NCBI GenBank assembly: GCA_023259235.1
Contig: JAHFQQ010000028.1
Span: 1 to 17,811 of the forward strand
Length of the DNA: 17,811 bases
Direction: 5' to 3'
Source of the DNA: Polaromonas sp.
GTDB taxonomy: Bacteria > Pseudomonadota > Gammaproteobacteria > Burkholderiales > Burkholderiaceae_C
This document shows, in pieces, positions 6,638 to 13,350 of the stretch. Numbering within the stretch: position 1 is the stretch's first letter; the number at the start of each line of letters is the position of its first letter. Below the pieces are notes generated by a model. That model saw only the letters and a program-made list of their open reading frames with translations. It did not search any database and was not told where the DNA came from. A program made the position numbers and the translations under genes.

Positions 6638-7570
6638 ATGGAAGCCATTCTCCCTCTGCAACTTCTGGTTGCCCCGGACAAGAACGACCCCCGGCCGCTG
6701 GTCATCTACCACGGCCGCAATTGCCCCGACGGCTTTGCCGCCGCGCTGGCGGCCTGGCTTTATTACGCGGGCAAAGCTGAGTTTTTGGCACTGGACCACG
6801 GCGACATCACTGCGCTGGAGCAGTTGCCCGTGCTTGACGGCCGCGCCGTGTATATCCTTGATTTTTCGTTCTCGCCCGAGCTGCTGCGCGGCGTCGAGGC
6901 GCGCGCCGCCAAGTTGGTGCTGCTCGACCACCACAAGAGCGCGGCCGAGAAACTTGCCGGCTTTGCCTGCCGCCGCGGCGTGGTGCACTTTGACATGGCC
7001 AAGTCGGGCGCCCGGCTGGCGTGGGAATTTTTTCAGCCGGCTGTGCCGTTGCCCGACCTGGTGCGCTTCATTGAAGACCGCGACATCTGGGTCTGGCGCT
7101 ACCCCGAGAGCGCGGGCTTTCTGGCGGCGCTCGACATGGAGCCGCTGGACTTTGCCCGCTGGACCGAAATTGCCGCATTCAGCCCCGCGCAACAGACCGC
7201 CTTCATGGCGCGTGGCCAGGCCATGGACGAGAAAATCAGCAAGCTCGCCGCCGACATCGCCGAGGGCGCGCAGCCCATCATCTTCAACGGCCAGCGCGGC
7301 CTGATGGTCAACGCGCCCGGCGTGTTCCACAGCCTGGTCGGCGACCTGCTGTCGCGCAAGAGCGGTACCTTTGCGCTGATGTGGGTCGCTGGCAAGGGTG
7401 GCGTCGTCAGGGGCGGGCTGCGCTCGCAGCACGGCTTTGACTGCATCCCGCTGGCCGAGAGCTTGGGCGGCGGCGGCCACGCGCAGGCCTGCGGCTTCAA
7501 GATGGGCACCGAACGTTTGCCCGAGTTGCTCAGCGGTGTGTTTGAAGCGGCTGCCAAGCCTCCCCTGTGA
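6638..7570 (+). CDS. DHH-family phosphoesterase (DHH-DHHA1)
   Basis: A 310-residue cytoplasmic phosphoesterase of the DHH superfamily (RecJ, NrnA and related enzymes), which act on short oligonucleotides, cyclic dinucleotides or polyphosphates using Mn2+. Motifs are: motif I YHGRNCPDGFAAA (Asp31), motif II ILDFSFSPE (Asp75), motif III LLDHHKSA (Asp97-His98-His99), and the C-terminal DHHA1 nucleic-acid-binding loop GGGGHAQACGF (277-281). Motif I has CPDG where RecJ-like enzymes have a DxDG, a variant seen in short DHH proteins of unknown substrate. The ATG at 6638 was chosen because homology begins shortly after it and a TTGACA (6575-6580) lies upstream. However, a TTG at 6557, six bases after a perfect GGAAGG, would add 27 residues in frame. 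It is divergent from the esterase and convergent with the nitrilase. The physiological substrate is unknown. Confidence 0.85.
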   Translation: MEAILPLQLLVAPDKNDPRPLVIYHGRNCPDGFAAALAAWLYYAGKAEFLALDHGDITALEQLPVLDGRAVYILDFSFSPELLRGVEARAAKLVLLDHHKSAAEKLAGFACRRGVVHFDMAKSGARLAWEFFQPAVPLPDLVRFIEDRDIWVWRYPESAGFLAALDMEPLDFARWTEIAAFSPAQQTAFMARGQAMDEKISKLAADIAEGAQPIIFNGQRGLMVNAPGVFHSLVGDLLSRKSGTFALMWVAGKGGVVRGGLRSQHGFDCIPLAESLGGGGHAQACGFKMGTERLPELLSGVFEAAAKPPL

Positions 7571-7746
7571 TTCAGAGTCAACAACGAATATCGGCGTTAG
7601 CCCGCACAACACGGGTCCAAGAAACTATTGAAATCACCCGGCCGCACGCCAGCGAACCACGAACTGGCGCTGGCGGCTGATCATGGCCGGGCCAGAGGCA
7701 GGATGTGGCACTCGTACCAGGAGGGGCTCATGGCTTGCACGCGTCT

Positions 7747-8700
7747 TTAGCCAGTGGAACCCGATCCCAATTGATCGGTGAAGGTTACCGCGTGCTGCGG
7801 CGCGGTGTGGACCTGCAGCGAGAACACATCCGGCCGGGCATAGTGGCCCACCGGGTCGAAGTCCATTTGCGACATCGGGATCACCGACAGGTCGAGTTCG
7901 GCTGTCAGCAGCGCGTCCTCGTTGTAAACCGGGCCAGCAAGCTTGCGGCCCATCGGGTCGATGATCATGCTGCCACCGCGCATCAGCACGGCGTCGGGCG
8001 CCTCGGGCAGCGCGTTGTGCATCCGGTCAGCCGGAAACTGGTCGCGCCGCAGGTGCTGGCAGGCCGACAGCACGAAGCAGCGGCCTTCCATCGCGATGTG
8101 CGTCATTGTGGCAGCCCAGGTGTCGCGGTCGTCGGCCGTTGGTGCGCAGTAGATGGTCACGCGCTGCTGGTACATCGCCATGCGCAGGGCCGGCATGTAG
8201 TTTTCCCAGCAGATCACCGCGCCCAGCTTGCCCCAGGGCGTGTCCACGGCCTTGAGCGTGGAGCCGTCCCCGAAGCCCCAGACCAGGCGCTCCAGCGCGG
8301 TCGGCGTGAGCTTGCGGTGCTTGCCCAGGATTTGTCCCTGCGCGCCAAGATAGACTGCGGTGCAGTACAGCGTGCCGCCGTCGCGCTCGATGATGCCCAC
8401 CACCACATGCATGCGGTGCTGCGCGGCGGCCTTTGCCAGCAGCGCGATCTCCGGTCCGTCCAGCGTGACGGCCGAGTCGAAATAAAGTTTGTACTCGGCG
8501 CGTCCCTGCGGTGTGCGAGCGCCGAGGTAGATGTGAAAATCCGCGCCCTTGGGGTAGCCCCCGAGGTATGCCTCGGGGAAGATGATGAGCTCCGCGCCCT
8601 GTACAGCGGCCTGCGCCATGAGCGCCAGTGCGCGCTCCGCGGTGGTGCGCGTGTCCAGCAGGAACGTAGCGCCCTGTGCAACGGCGGCGGTCAGTTTCAT
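7747..8700 (-). CDS. Nitrilase (carbon-nitrogen hydrolase family)
   Basis: A 317-residue nitrilase-superfamily hydrolase, expected to convert organic nitriles directly to carboxylic acids and ammonia in the cytoplasm. The catalytic triad is complete: Glu43 in FPEAYLGGYP, Lys130 in GKHRKLTPT, and Cys164 in GAVICWENYMP. The CWEN signature and the RKLTPT...W segment place it in the true nitrilase branch rather than the amidase, carbamoylase or NAD-synthetase branches. The start at 8700 has a good Shine-Dalgarno (GAGGAA). The frame is open further upstream to 8949, but that extension has no nitrilase homology. No nitrile hydratase, aldoxime dehydratase or dedicated regulator is adjacent, so aliphatic, aromatic or cyanide-like substrates cannot be separated from context. 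Confidence 0.9.
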   Translation of the reverse strand: MKLTAAVAQGATFLLDTRTTAERALALMAQAAVQGAELIIFPEAYLGGYPKGADFHIYLGARTPQGRAEYKLYFDSAVTLDGPEIALLAKAAAQHRMHVVVGIIERDGGTLYCTAVYLGAQGQILGKHRKLTPTALERLVWGFGDGSTLKAVDTPWGKLGAVICWENYMPALRMAMYQQRVTIYCAPTADDRDTWAATMTHIAMEGRCFVLSACQHLRRDQFPADRMHNALPEAPDAVLMRGGSMIIDPMGRKLAGPVYNEDALLTAELDLSVIPMSQMDFDPVGHYARPDVFSLQVHTAPQHAVTFTDQLGSGSTG

Positions 8701-8793
8701 GACGATTCCTCGGTAGCTCGAATGGGGGACGAGTGGCGCTTTGGTTTGGCGTTGTCGGCGGGCACCAAGGCAGTGTACTTCTGGTACGGCCCA

Positions 8794-8817
8794 GATAGCT
8801 GCTTGCGCTTTGTCTGC
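8794..8817 (+). repeat. Possible short fragment of the Comamonadaceae-type repeat
   Basis: GATAGCTGCTTGCGCTT at 8794-8810 matches the remembered left arm of the intergenic repeat better than the two longer copies do. The remainder (GTCTGCGCCGACAAGCAGCC) only loosely resembles the element. It lies between the nitrilase and the sigma factor, a 268-base divergent gap otherwise without recognisable features. Confidence 0.3.
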
Positions 8818-8968
8818 GCCGACAAGCAGCCTGTCGGAAGCTGTCCCACAATTGGTCGCTTGCACGCCACGGCCCGCGCTGGCGACTACCGGCAGCCGCG
8901 CGCGTCCGTCGATTGAAAAAAACCGGAACGCCAGCAAGCCGGTGACCATCTAATGATCAGGAACAGCC

Positions 8969-9679
8969 ATGAATACCCAAAAAGCAGTGTTTTCCGCGCC
9001 CCTTGACGCCAGCTCCGATGCAGAGCTGGTCGATCTGGCCATTGCCGGCAATGATGCGGCGTTTTCGCAGATCATGCGGCGCCACAACCGTTTGCTGTTT
9101 CGCACCGCGCGCAGCATCCTCAAAAACGACGACGACACGCAGGATGCCTTGCAGGAGGCCTATCTGCGCGCCTGGCGTGCGCTGGCCAGCTTTCGCTCGG
9201 ATGCCCGGCTTTCCACCTGGCTGGTGCGCATCGTGGTCAATGAAGCGCTGGGGCGGCTGCGGCGGCGTGGAGCCCAGGTGCTGCCGCTGAACGCGGCGAT
9301 CGACGCAGATGGTGAAACCCTGGAGATGCAGATGCAGGCCAACCCCGATGACCAGCCCGAGCCCAGTGCCATGCGGGCGCAGATACGCCAGCAGATCGAA
9401 GCCCGGATTGACTCCTTGCCCGATTCGTTTCGCACCGTCTTCATGCTTCGCGGGGTCGAGGAGTTGAGCGTGGAGGAAACCGCCCTGGCGCTGGATATTC
9501 CCGATGCCACCGTGCGGTCCAGATATTTCCGTGCCCGCGGCATTTTGCGCGAAGGCCTTTCACGCGACATCGACATGGCCATCGGTGACGCGTTTTCATT
9601 TGCCGGCCAGCGCTGCGACAGGATTGTCGAGGGCGTGCTGGCCAGGATTGCCCACGAGCGTGAATCTTCCTGCTCGTGA
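8969..9679 (+). CDS. ECF-type RNA polymerase sigma factor
   Basis: A 236-residue extracytoplasmic-function sigma factor that would direct RNA polymerase to a small set of stress promoters. Region 2 spans about residues 27-95, with core-binding and -10 recognition segments DDTQDALQEAYLRAWRALAS and RLSTWLVRIVVNEAL. A long acidic linker follows (about 101-137), then region 4 (about 141-195) with the helix-turn-helix LSVEETALALDIPDATVRSR for -35 recognition. There is a C-terminal extension of about 40 residues (IGDAFSFAGQRCDRIVEGVL) with Cys216 and Cys235. I see no SnoaL-like or other sensor domain. Shine-Dalgarno CAGGAAC precedes ATG 8969. The next gene starts 35 bases after its stop and the third overlaps the second, so the three form an operon. 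No recognisable anti-sigma gene is adjacent, so the control mechanism is unclear. Confidence 0.9.
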   Translation: MNTQKAVFSAPLDASSDAELVDLAIAGNDAAFSQIMRRHNRLLFRTARSILKNDDDTQDALQEAYLRAWRALASFRSDARLSTWLVRIVVNEALGRLRRRGAQVLPLNAAIDADGETLEMQMQANPDDQPEPSAMRAQIRQQIEARIDSLPDSFRTVFMLRGVEELSVEETALALDIPDATVRSRYFRARGILREGLSRDIDMAIGDAFSFAGQRCDRIVEGVLARIAHERESSCS

Positions 9680-9714
9680 TTTTTGAAGTATGTTTTTCCC
9701 TACTGGAGATTGCC

Positions 9715-10287
9715 ATGTCATTCTTTCAAATGTCCACCCCCGCTGCCGCACGGCGGCTGTTTCTTGGCCGCTCGGGCGGCCTGGTGTTGTCAGGGGCCGC
9801 CGTTGCGCTGCTCGCCGGCAATGATGCGCTGGCCGCCAAGGTGGGCGGCACCAAAGCCGCCGACGTCCAGATCCTCAACACGGCGATCGGCGCCGAACTG
9901 GAGGCCATCGCCGCCTATCAACTGGGTGCTGAAAGCAAATTGCTCACCAAGCCGGTGCTGGACCTGGCACTGACGTTTCAGGGGCACCACAAAGCGCACG
10001 CGGCGCTGCTTTCCGAAACGGTGGAAAAGCTGGGCGGAAAAGCCGCTGTGGCCAAGGCCAAATACAACTTTCCGGTTGACCAGCTGAAAGCGGAACTCGA
10101 CGTGCTCAAGTTCGCAGCCACGCTTGAGCAGGGTGCCGTGAGCGCTTACCTGGGAGCCGTGCCGCTGTTTGCCAATCGCGACCTTGCCAAGGCGGCCGCG
10201 AGTATTTTGGGCGACGAAGCCATGCATTGGGCCATCCTGCGCCAGGCCATTGGCGAAGTCCCGGTGCCGTCTGCCTTCATGGCGTGA
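9715..10287 (+). CDS. Tat-exported ferritin-like domain protein
   Basis: A 190-residue protein with a twin-arginine signal (AARRLFLGRSGGLVLSG, Arg13-Arg14, then a hydrophobic stretch and a likely cleavage near DALAA at 37-41). It is probably folded with its cofactor before export to the periplasm. The mature part is a four-helix ferritin-like fold with residues suited to a di-iron site: AELEAIAAY (Glu61/Glu63, Tyr68), QGHHKAH (His91, His92, His95), TLEQGAVSAY (Glu128) and DEAMHW (Glu158, His161). It resembles the Ferritin_2 type proteins found near redox or stress genes. Whether it stores iron, detoxifies peroxide or has another role is unknown. The start has GGAG upstream; the frame opens at 9676, but the Tat signal starts at 9715. 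It is the middle gene of the operon. Confidence 0.85.
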   Translation: MSFFQMSTPAAARRLFLGRSGGLVLSGAAVALLAGNDALAAKVGGTKAADVQILNTAIGAELEAIAAYQLGAESKLLTKPVLDLALTFQGHHKAHAALLSETVEKLGGKAAVAKAKYNFPVDQLKAELDVLKFAATLEQGAVSAYLGAVPLFANRDLAKAAASILGDEAMHWAILRQAIGEVPVPSAFMA

Positions 10288-10682
10288 TGATGCACCGCCA
10301 TTTCGTTCGCGCCGCGTTGTTCGCACTGGCGGCCAGCAGCCTTGGCATGGTGGCCCATGCCGCGCCTGATGCGGCGCGCGGCGAGCAGTTGTATGCGCGT
10401 TGCGCAGCCTGCCACGCGCTGACCTACGATCGCGTCGGGCCCAGGCATTGCGGGCTGCTGGGCCGGCGCGCCGGCAGCGTGCCAGGCTTCGACTATTCGC
10501 CAGCCATGAAGAAGTCAGGCATTGTCTGGACCGAAAAAGCGCTCGATCGGTTCCTGACCAATCCGCTGGCCATGGTGCCCGGCACCGCCATGACCTATGC
10601 CGGCGTCCCCGAGGCCAGGGACCGCGCCGACCTGATCGCCTACCTCAAGGCGGCGAATGCGGGCGCGCCGTGTAGCCACTAA
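10287..10682 (+). CDS. Small class I cytochrome c
   Basis: A 131-residue exported electron carrier resembling cytochrome c2/mitochondrial cytochrome c. The Sec signal peptide is about MMHRHFVRAALFALAASS to AHA (residues 1-25). The haem motif is CAACH (Cys39, Cys42, His43 as axial ligand), followed by GPRHCGLLGRRAGSVPGFDY, WTEKALDRFLTNP and VPGTAMTYAGV with Met102 as the likely sixth ligand, then RADLIAYLK. Cys55 replaces the residue usually found in the GPxLHG loop, and Cys129 lies near the C-terminus; they might form a disulfide. The ATG overlaps the ferritin-like stop codon (TGATG), which indicates translational coupling. The open frame extends upstream to 10227 inside the previous gene, but without a signal peptide. 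Its electron partner is not evident; the adjacent ferritin-like protein is a candidate. Confidence 0.9.
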   Translation: MMHRHFVRAALFALAASSLGMVAHAAPDAARGEQLYARCAACHALTYDRVGPRHCGLLGRRAGSVPGFDYSPAMKKSGIVWTEKALDRFLTNPLAMVPGTAMTYAGVPEARDRADLIAYLKAANAGAPCSH

Positions 10683-10727
10683 TCAGCGGCGGCATCCCGG
10701 AAAGCTGCACAATTTGGCGCTTTATGC

Positions 10728-10784
10728 ATGTTTTAGGCTCCTGGTCTCATTGGAATATGCGTAACAAGCTACTAAAAGTATAGC
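10728..10784 (-). repeat. Degenerate Comamonadaceae-type intergenic repeat, copy 2
   Basis: The minus strand reads GCTATACTTTTAGTAGCTTG, then TTACGCATATTCCAATGAGACC and AGGAGCCTAAAAC. The layout (A/T end, TAGCT, GCGCnTATT-like middle, GGnC, A/T end) matches copy 1 at 5102-5152, but the sequence has decayed. It lies in the 219-base gap between the convergent cytochrome and phoH genes. The rest of that gap, including a GCAGGCGCCTGC palindrome near 10889-10900, shows no gene and no clear terminator. Confidence 0.4.
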
Positions 10785-10901
10785 AAATATAAGGCGGCTG
10801 CGTTCCCCGGCACTGGAGCTGATCGGGGTGACTTGACCGCCCTGAGCCGCTGCACCAGCGCACCCGGCACAAGGCCGGCCGGCCACAGCAGGCGCCTGCA
10901 G

Positions 10902-12584
10902 TCAGAGTACCTCACTGGCGAAATCGGCCAGCCTTGAGCGCTCGCCGCGGGCCAGCGTGATGTGCCCGCCATGCGGCCAGCCCTTGAAGCGGTCCACTGC
11001 GAAGGTCATGCCCGACGAACCCTCGGTGAGGTAGGGCGTGTCAATCTGCGCCAGGTTTCCCATGCAGATGATCTTGGTGCCGGGGCCGGCCCGGGTGATC
11101 AGGGTTTTCATCTGCTTGGGCGTGAGGTTTTGCGCTTCGTCAATGATGACGTACTTATTCAGAAAGGTGCGGCCGCGCATGAAGTTCATGCTCTTGACCT
11201 TGATGCGCGACCGGATCAGTTCATTGGTGGCCGCGCGGCCCCATTCGCCGGTGCCGCTATCGGTTTTGCCGAGCACTTCCAGGTTGTCATCGAGAGCGCC
11301 CATCCAGGGGCCCATTTTTTCCTCTTCGGTGCCGGGCAGGAAGCCGATGTCTTCGCCCACCGACACCGTGGCGCGTGTCATGATGATTTCGGTATAGCGG
11401 CGGTCATCGAGCACCTGCGTCAGGCCGCTGGCCAGCGCCATCAGTGTCTTTCCGGTCCCCGCGGTGCCAGCCAGCGTGACGAAGTCAACCTCAGGGTCCA
11501 TCAGCAGGTTCATGGCGAAATTCTGCTCGCGGTTGCGCGTGGTCACGCCCCACACCGCATTTTTCAGGTGGGTGTAGTCCTTGAGGGTTTTCAGAACCGC
11601 CGTTTTTGCCCGTATTTCGGTGACGCGCGCGTACAGCGGCGGCTCGCCCGGCGCCTCGAAAAATACAAACTGGTTGATCAGCAGGCTGAGCACAATCGGT
11701 CCCGAGATGCGGTAGAACGTACTGCTGCCCTGCTGCCAGCTTTCTATGGTTTTGCTTTGGCGTGTCCAGAAGTCCGCAGGCAGCGCAAACGAGCCGGAAT
11801 ACAGCATTTCGCCATCTTCCAGCGTCTTGTCATTCTGGTAGTCGTCGGTGGCCAGCCCGAGGGCCCTGGCCTTGACGCGCATGTTGATGTCCTTGGAAAC
11901 CAGCACCACCTCGCGTGGTGCCCAGTCCTTGCGCAGCGCCTCGACCACGCCGAGGATCTGGTTGTCGGCCTTGCCTTGCGGCAAGCTTGTCGGCAGCGTA
12001 TAGTTCAGCGCCTTGGTCTGGAAAAACAGGCTGCCGCCCGCTTCGCGATGCCCGGTGCTGTCGAGTTTGAGCCCCTTGGTGATGTCCGCGCCCTGAGTAC
12101 CCGCCAGCGCGTCCAGCATGCGGCTGGTCTGGCGCGCATTGCGAGCCACCTCGGTCATGCCCTTCTTGTGGCCATCGAGTTCCTCGAGCACGATCATGGG
12201 CAAAAAGATGTCATGCTCCTCAAACCGGAACAGGCACATGGGGTCGTGCATCAGCACATTGGTGTCCAGAACGAACAGTTTGGCAGGGCCGGTGTACTTT
12301 ATTTTTTTCGGCGCTGGCGTAGCCTGGAGCAGCGGCTCGCTCTTGTTTTTATAGCTGTGTGTACCTGTCTTTTCGGGGGCTGAAGGCTCTTTTCCCTTGT
12401 AAGCCAGCGGATGGCCGCCGCCGCTGTCAGGACGCTCGTCAAACTGGGTCAGCACCGGTGGCTTGCGGGCGGGTTCTGTCCTTTCCGTCTTTCGCGCAGC
12501 CCTTGCGGGGGCGCGCGCCGGCGCATCAAGCACATCGGAGGAGAGCAGTGCGGCACGTTTGGTCGGGGCGGGTGGCAAGGGCAT
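10902..12584 (-). CDS. PIN domain-PhoH family ATPase (PhoH2-like)
   Basis: A 560-residue cytoplasmic protein combining a PIN ribonuclease-like domain with a PhoH P-loop ATPase. Characterised PhoH2 proteins unwind and cleave RNA. After a Pro/Ala/Lys-rich, probably disordered N-terminus (1-95), the PIN domain (about 102-245) shows Asp107 (VLDTNVL), Glu134/Glu135 (VLEELDG), Asp207 and Asp232 (SKDINMR) as the acidic cluster. The PhoH domain (about 350-560) has Walker A GTAGTGKT (373-380), Walker B YVIIDEAQN (Asp482-Glu483) and the sensor segment ICMGNLAQID. The length is usual for the long form. Because the acidic residues are intact, nuclease activity is plausible. It is downstream of bcp on the same strand but separated by a strong terminator, so it probably has its own promoter. 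Confidence 0.92.
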   Translation of the reverse strand: MPLPPAPTKRAALLSSDVLDAPARAPARAARKTERTEPARKPPVLTQFDERPDSGGGHPLAYKGKEPSAPEKTGTHSYKNKSEPLLQATPAPKKIKYTGPAKLFVLDTNVLMHDPMCLFRFEEHDIFLPMIVLEELDGHKKGMTEVARNARQTSRMLDALAGTQGADITKGLKLDSTGHREAGGSLFFQTKALNYTLPTSLPQGKADNQILGVVEALRKDWAPREVVLVSKDINMRVKARALGLATDDYQNDKTLEDGEMLYSGSFALPADFWTRQSKTIESWQQGSSTFYRISGPIVLSLLINQFVFFEAPGEPPLYARVTEIRAKTAVLKTLKDYTHLKNAVWGVTTRNREQNFAMNLLMDPEVDFVTLAGTAGTGKTLMALASGLTQVLDDRRYTEIIMTRATVSVGEDIGFLPGTEEEKMGPWMGALDDNLEVLGKTDSGTGEWGRAATNELIRSRIKVKSMNFMRGRTFLNKYVIIDEAQNLTPKQMKTLITRAGPGTKIICMGNLAQIDTPYLTEGSSGMTFAVDRFKGWPHGGHITLARGERSRLADFASEVL

Positions 12585-12621
12585 GGTACGTGGAACTCTT
12601 TAGGGGATGATTGCAAAAAGC

Positions 12622-12656
12622 AAAAAAAATGCCGCCCTGAGGCCATGGCGGCATTT
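12622..12656 (-). terminator. Strong intrinsic terminator between bcp and phoH (possible phoH attenuator)
   Basis: On the minus strand a perfect 10-bp stem (AAATGCCGCC at 12656-12647 with GGCGGCATTT at 12636-12627) with a 10-base loop is followed directly by a T-run (12629-12622). This is a textbook terminator for the bcp transcript. It ends only 37 bases before the phoH start codon and appears to lie downstream of the likely phoH promoter, so it may also act in the phoH leader. Confidence 0.85.
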
Positions 12657-12690
12657 CCTTGAACGCAGTGGTGAAACTCAGCACGGCTTC

Positions 12691-12718
12691 ATTATGCACA
12701 AGTCCCGTGACCGGGCAA
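12691..12718 (-). promoter_or_regulatory. Putative sigma-70 promoter of phoH
   Basis: On the minus strand TTGCCC (12718-12713, 4 of 6 to consensus) is followed after 16 bases by CATAAT (12696-12691, 5 of 6). Transcription would start near 12684, giving a leader of about 100 bases that contains the terminator hairpin. No convincing promoter is found in the 37 bases between the terminator and the phoH start. Confidence 0.4.
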
Positions 12719-12749
12719 TCCGGTGTTGCAATGCGGCCTCAAGGCGGGC

Positions 12750-13226
12750 TCAGGCCGCTTTCTTGAGGGCCTTGACAGCCTTGAGAACATCGTCAACATG
12801 GCCGGGCACTTTCAGGCCGCGCCATTCTTCTTTCAGCAGGCCATCGGCCCCCACCAAAAAGGTGCTGCGCTCGATGCCCTTGACCTTCTTGCCGTACATG
12901 ATCTTGTTTTTGACCACGCCGAACATGTGGCACATCTTTTCCTCAGTGTCCGCGATCAGCTCAAAAGGCAGCTCAAGCTTGGCCTTGAAGTCGTCGTGCG
13001 ACTTCAAGTTGTCGCGCGATACGCCAAACACCGTCGCGCCGGCCTTGACGAAGTCCTTGTAGTGGTCACGAAACTGCATCGCTTCGGTGGTGCAGCCGGG
13101 AGTATTGTCCTTGGGATAAAAATACAGCACGACGACATGGCCTAAATGCGACTGGTTGGAAACCTTGACGCCGCCGGTGGCGATCGCTTCAAATTCGGGG
13201 AGTGGTTTGTTGACGACGACAGCCAT
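12750..13226 (-). CDS. bcp: Thioredoxin-dependent peroxiredoxin, Bcp/PrxQ family
   Basis: A 158-residue cytoplasmic thiol peroxidase that reduces hydrogen peroxide and organic hydroperoxides. The core LYFYPKDNTPGCTTEA carries the peroxidatic Cys45 with the supporting Thr and Pro of the PxxxTxxC motif; the family Arg is present near the C-terminus (EEWRGLKV). The usual resolving Cys five residues later (Cys50 in E. coli Bcp) is Met50 here. The only other Cys is Cys99 (EEKMCHMF), so the enzyme is either a 1-Cys type or uses an atypical resolving Cys. A TAAAAT at 13329-13324 (minus) could be the -10 of a promoter about 95 bases upstream of the ATG. It is upstream of phoH, with an intrinsic terminator between them. 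Confidence 0.93.
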   Translation of the reverse strand: MAVVVNKPLPEFEAIATGGVKVSNQSHLGHVVVLYFYPKDNTPGCTTEAMQFRDHYKDFVKAGATVFGVSRDNLKSHDDFKAKLELPFELIADTEEKMCHMFGVVKNKIMYGKKVKGIERSTFLVGADGLLKEEWRGLKVPGHVDDVLKAVKALKKAA

Positions 13227-13350
13227 GCTACGAGGACCCTGACGAAATTAGTTGTAATTAACCGTGGACGTTGGCGGCGGGCCCGGGCATTGGTCCTGGG
13301 CGCGACACCAAGTGCAACCTCGCATTTTACCCTGAAAGCCCGCGCAGGCA

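Noticed and set aside
6521..7612. Minus-strand open frame continuing from the esterase through the DHH gene (586 codons in total)
   Set aside because: It is antisense to a well-supported DHH phosphoesterase, and the extra residues are low-complexity and unlike any known family. Esterase homology starts at 6520.
7705..8916. 403-codon plus-strand open frame opposite the nitrilase
   Set aside because: The nitrilase on the minus strand has a complete catalytic triad and a ribosome site. The plus-strand translation is a His/Arg-rich antisense shadow.
8925..8954. GGAAC (8925-8929) followed by TCTAAT (8949-8954) upstream of the ECF sigma gene, as an autoregulated ECF promoter
   Set aside because: The 19-base spacing is longer than usual for ECF promoters, and the transcript start would fall near 8961, leaving only about 8 leader bases and cutting the Shine-Dalgarno. 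Not enough to call.
10962..12383. 473-codon plus-strand open frame opposite phoH
   Set aside because: PhoH carries intact PIN and P-loop motifs on the minus strand; the opposite frame has no recognisable domain.
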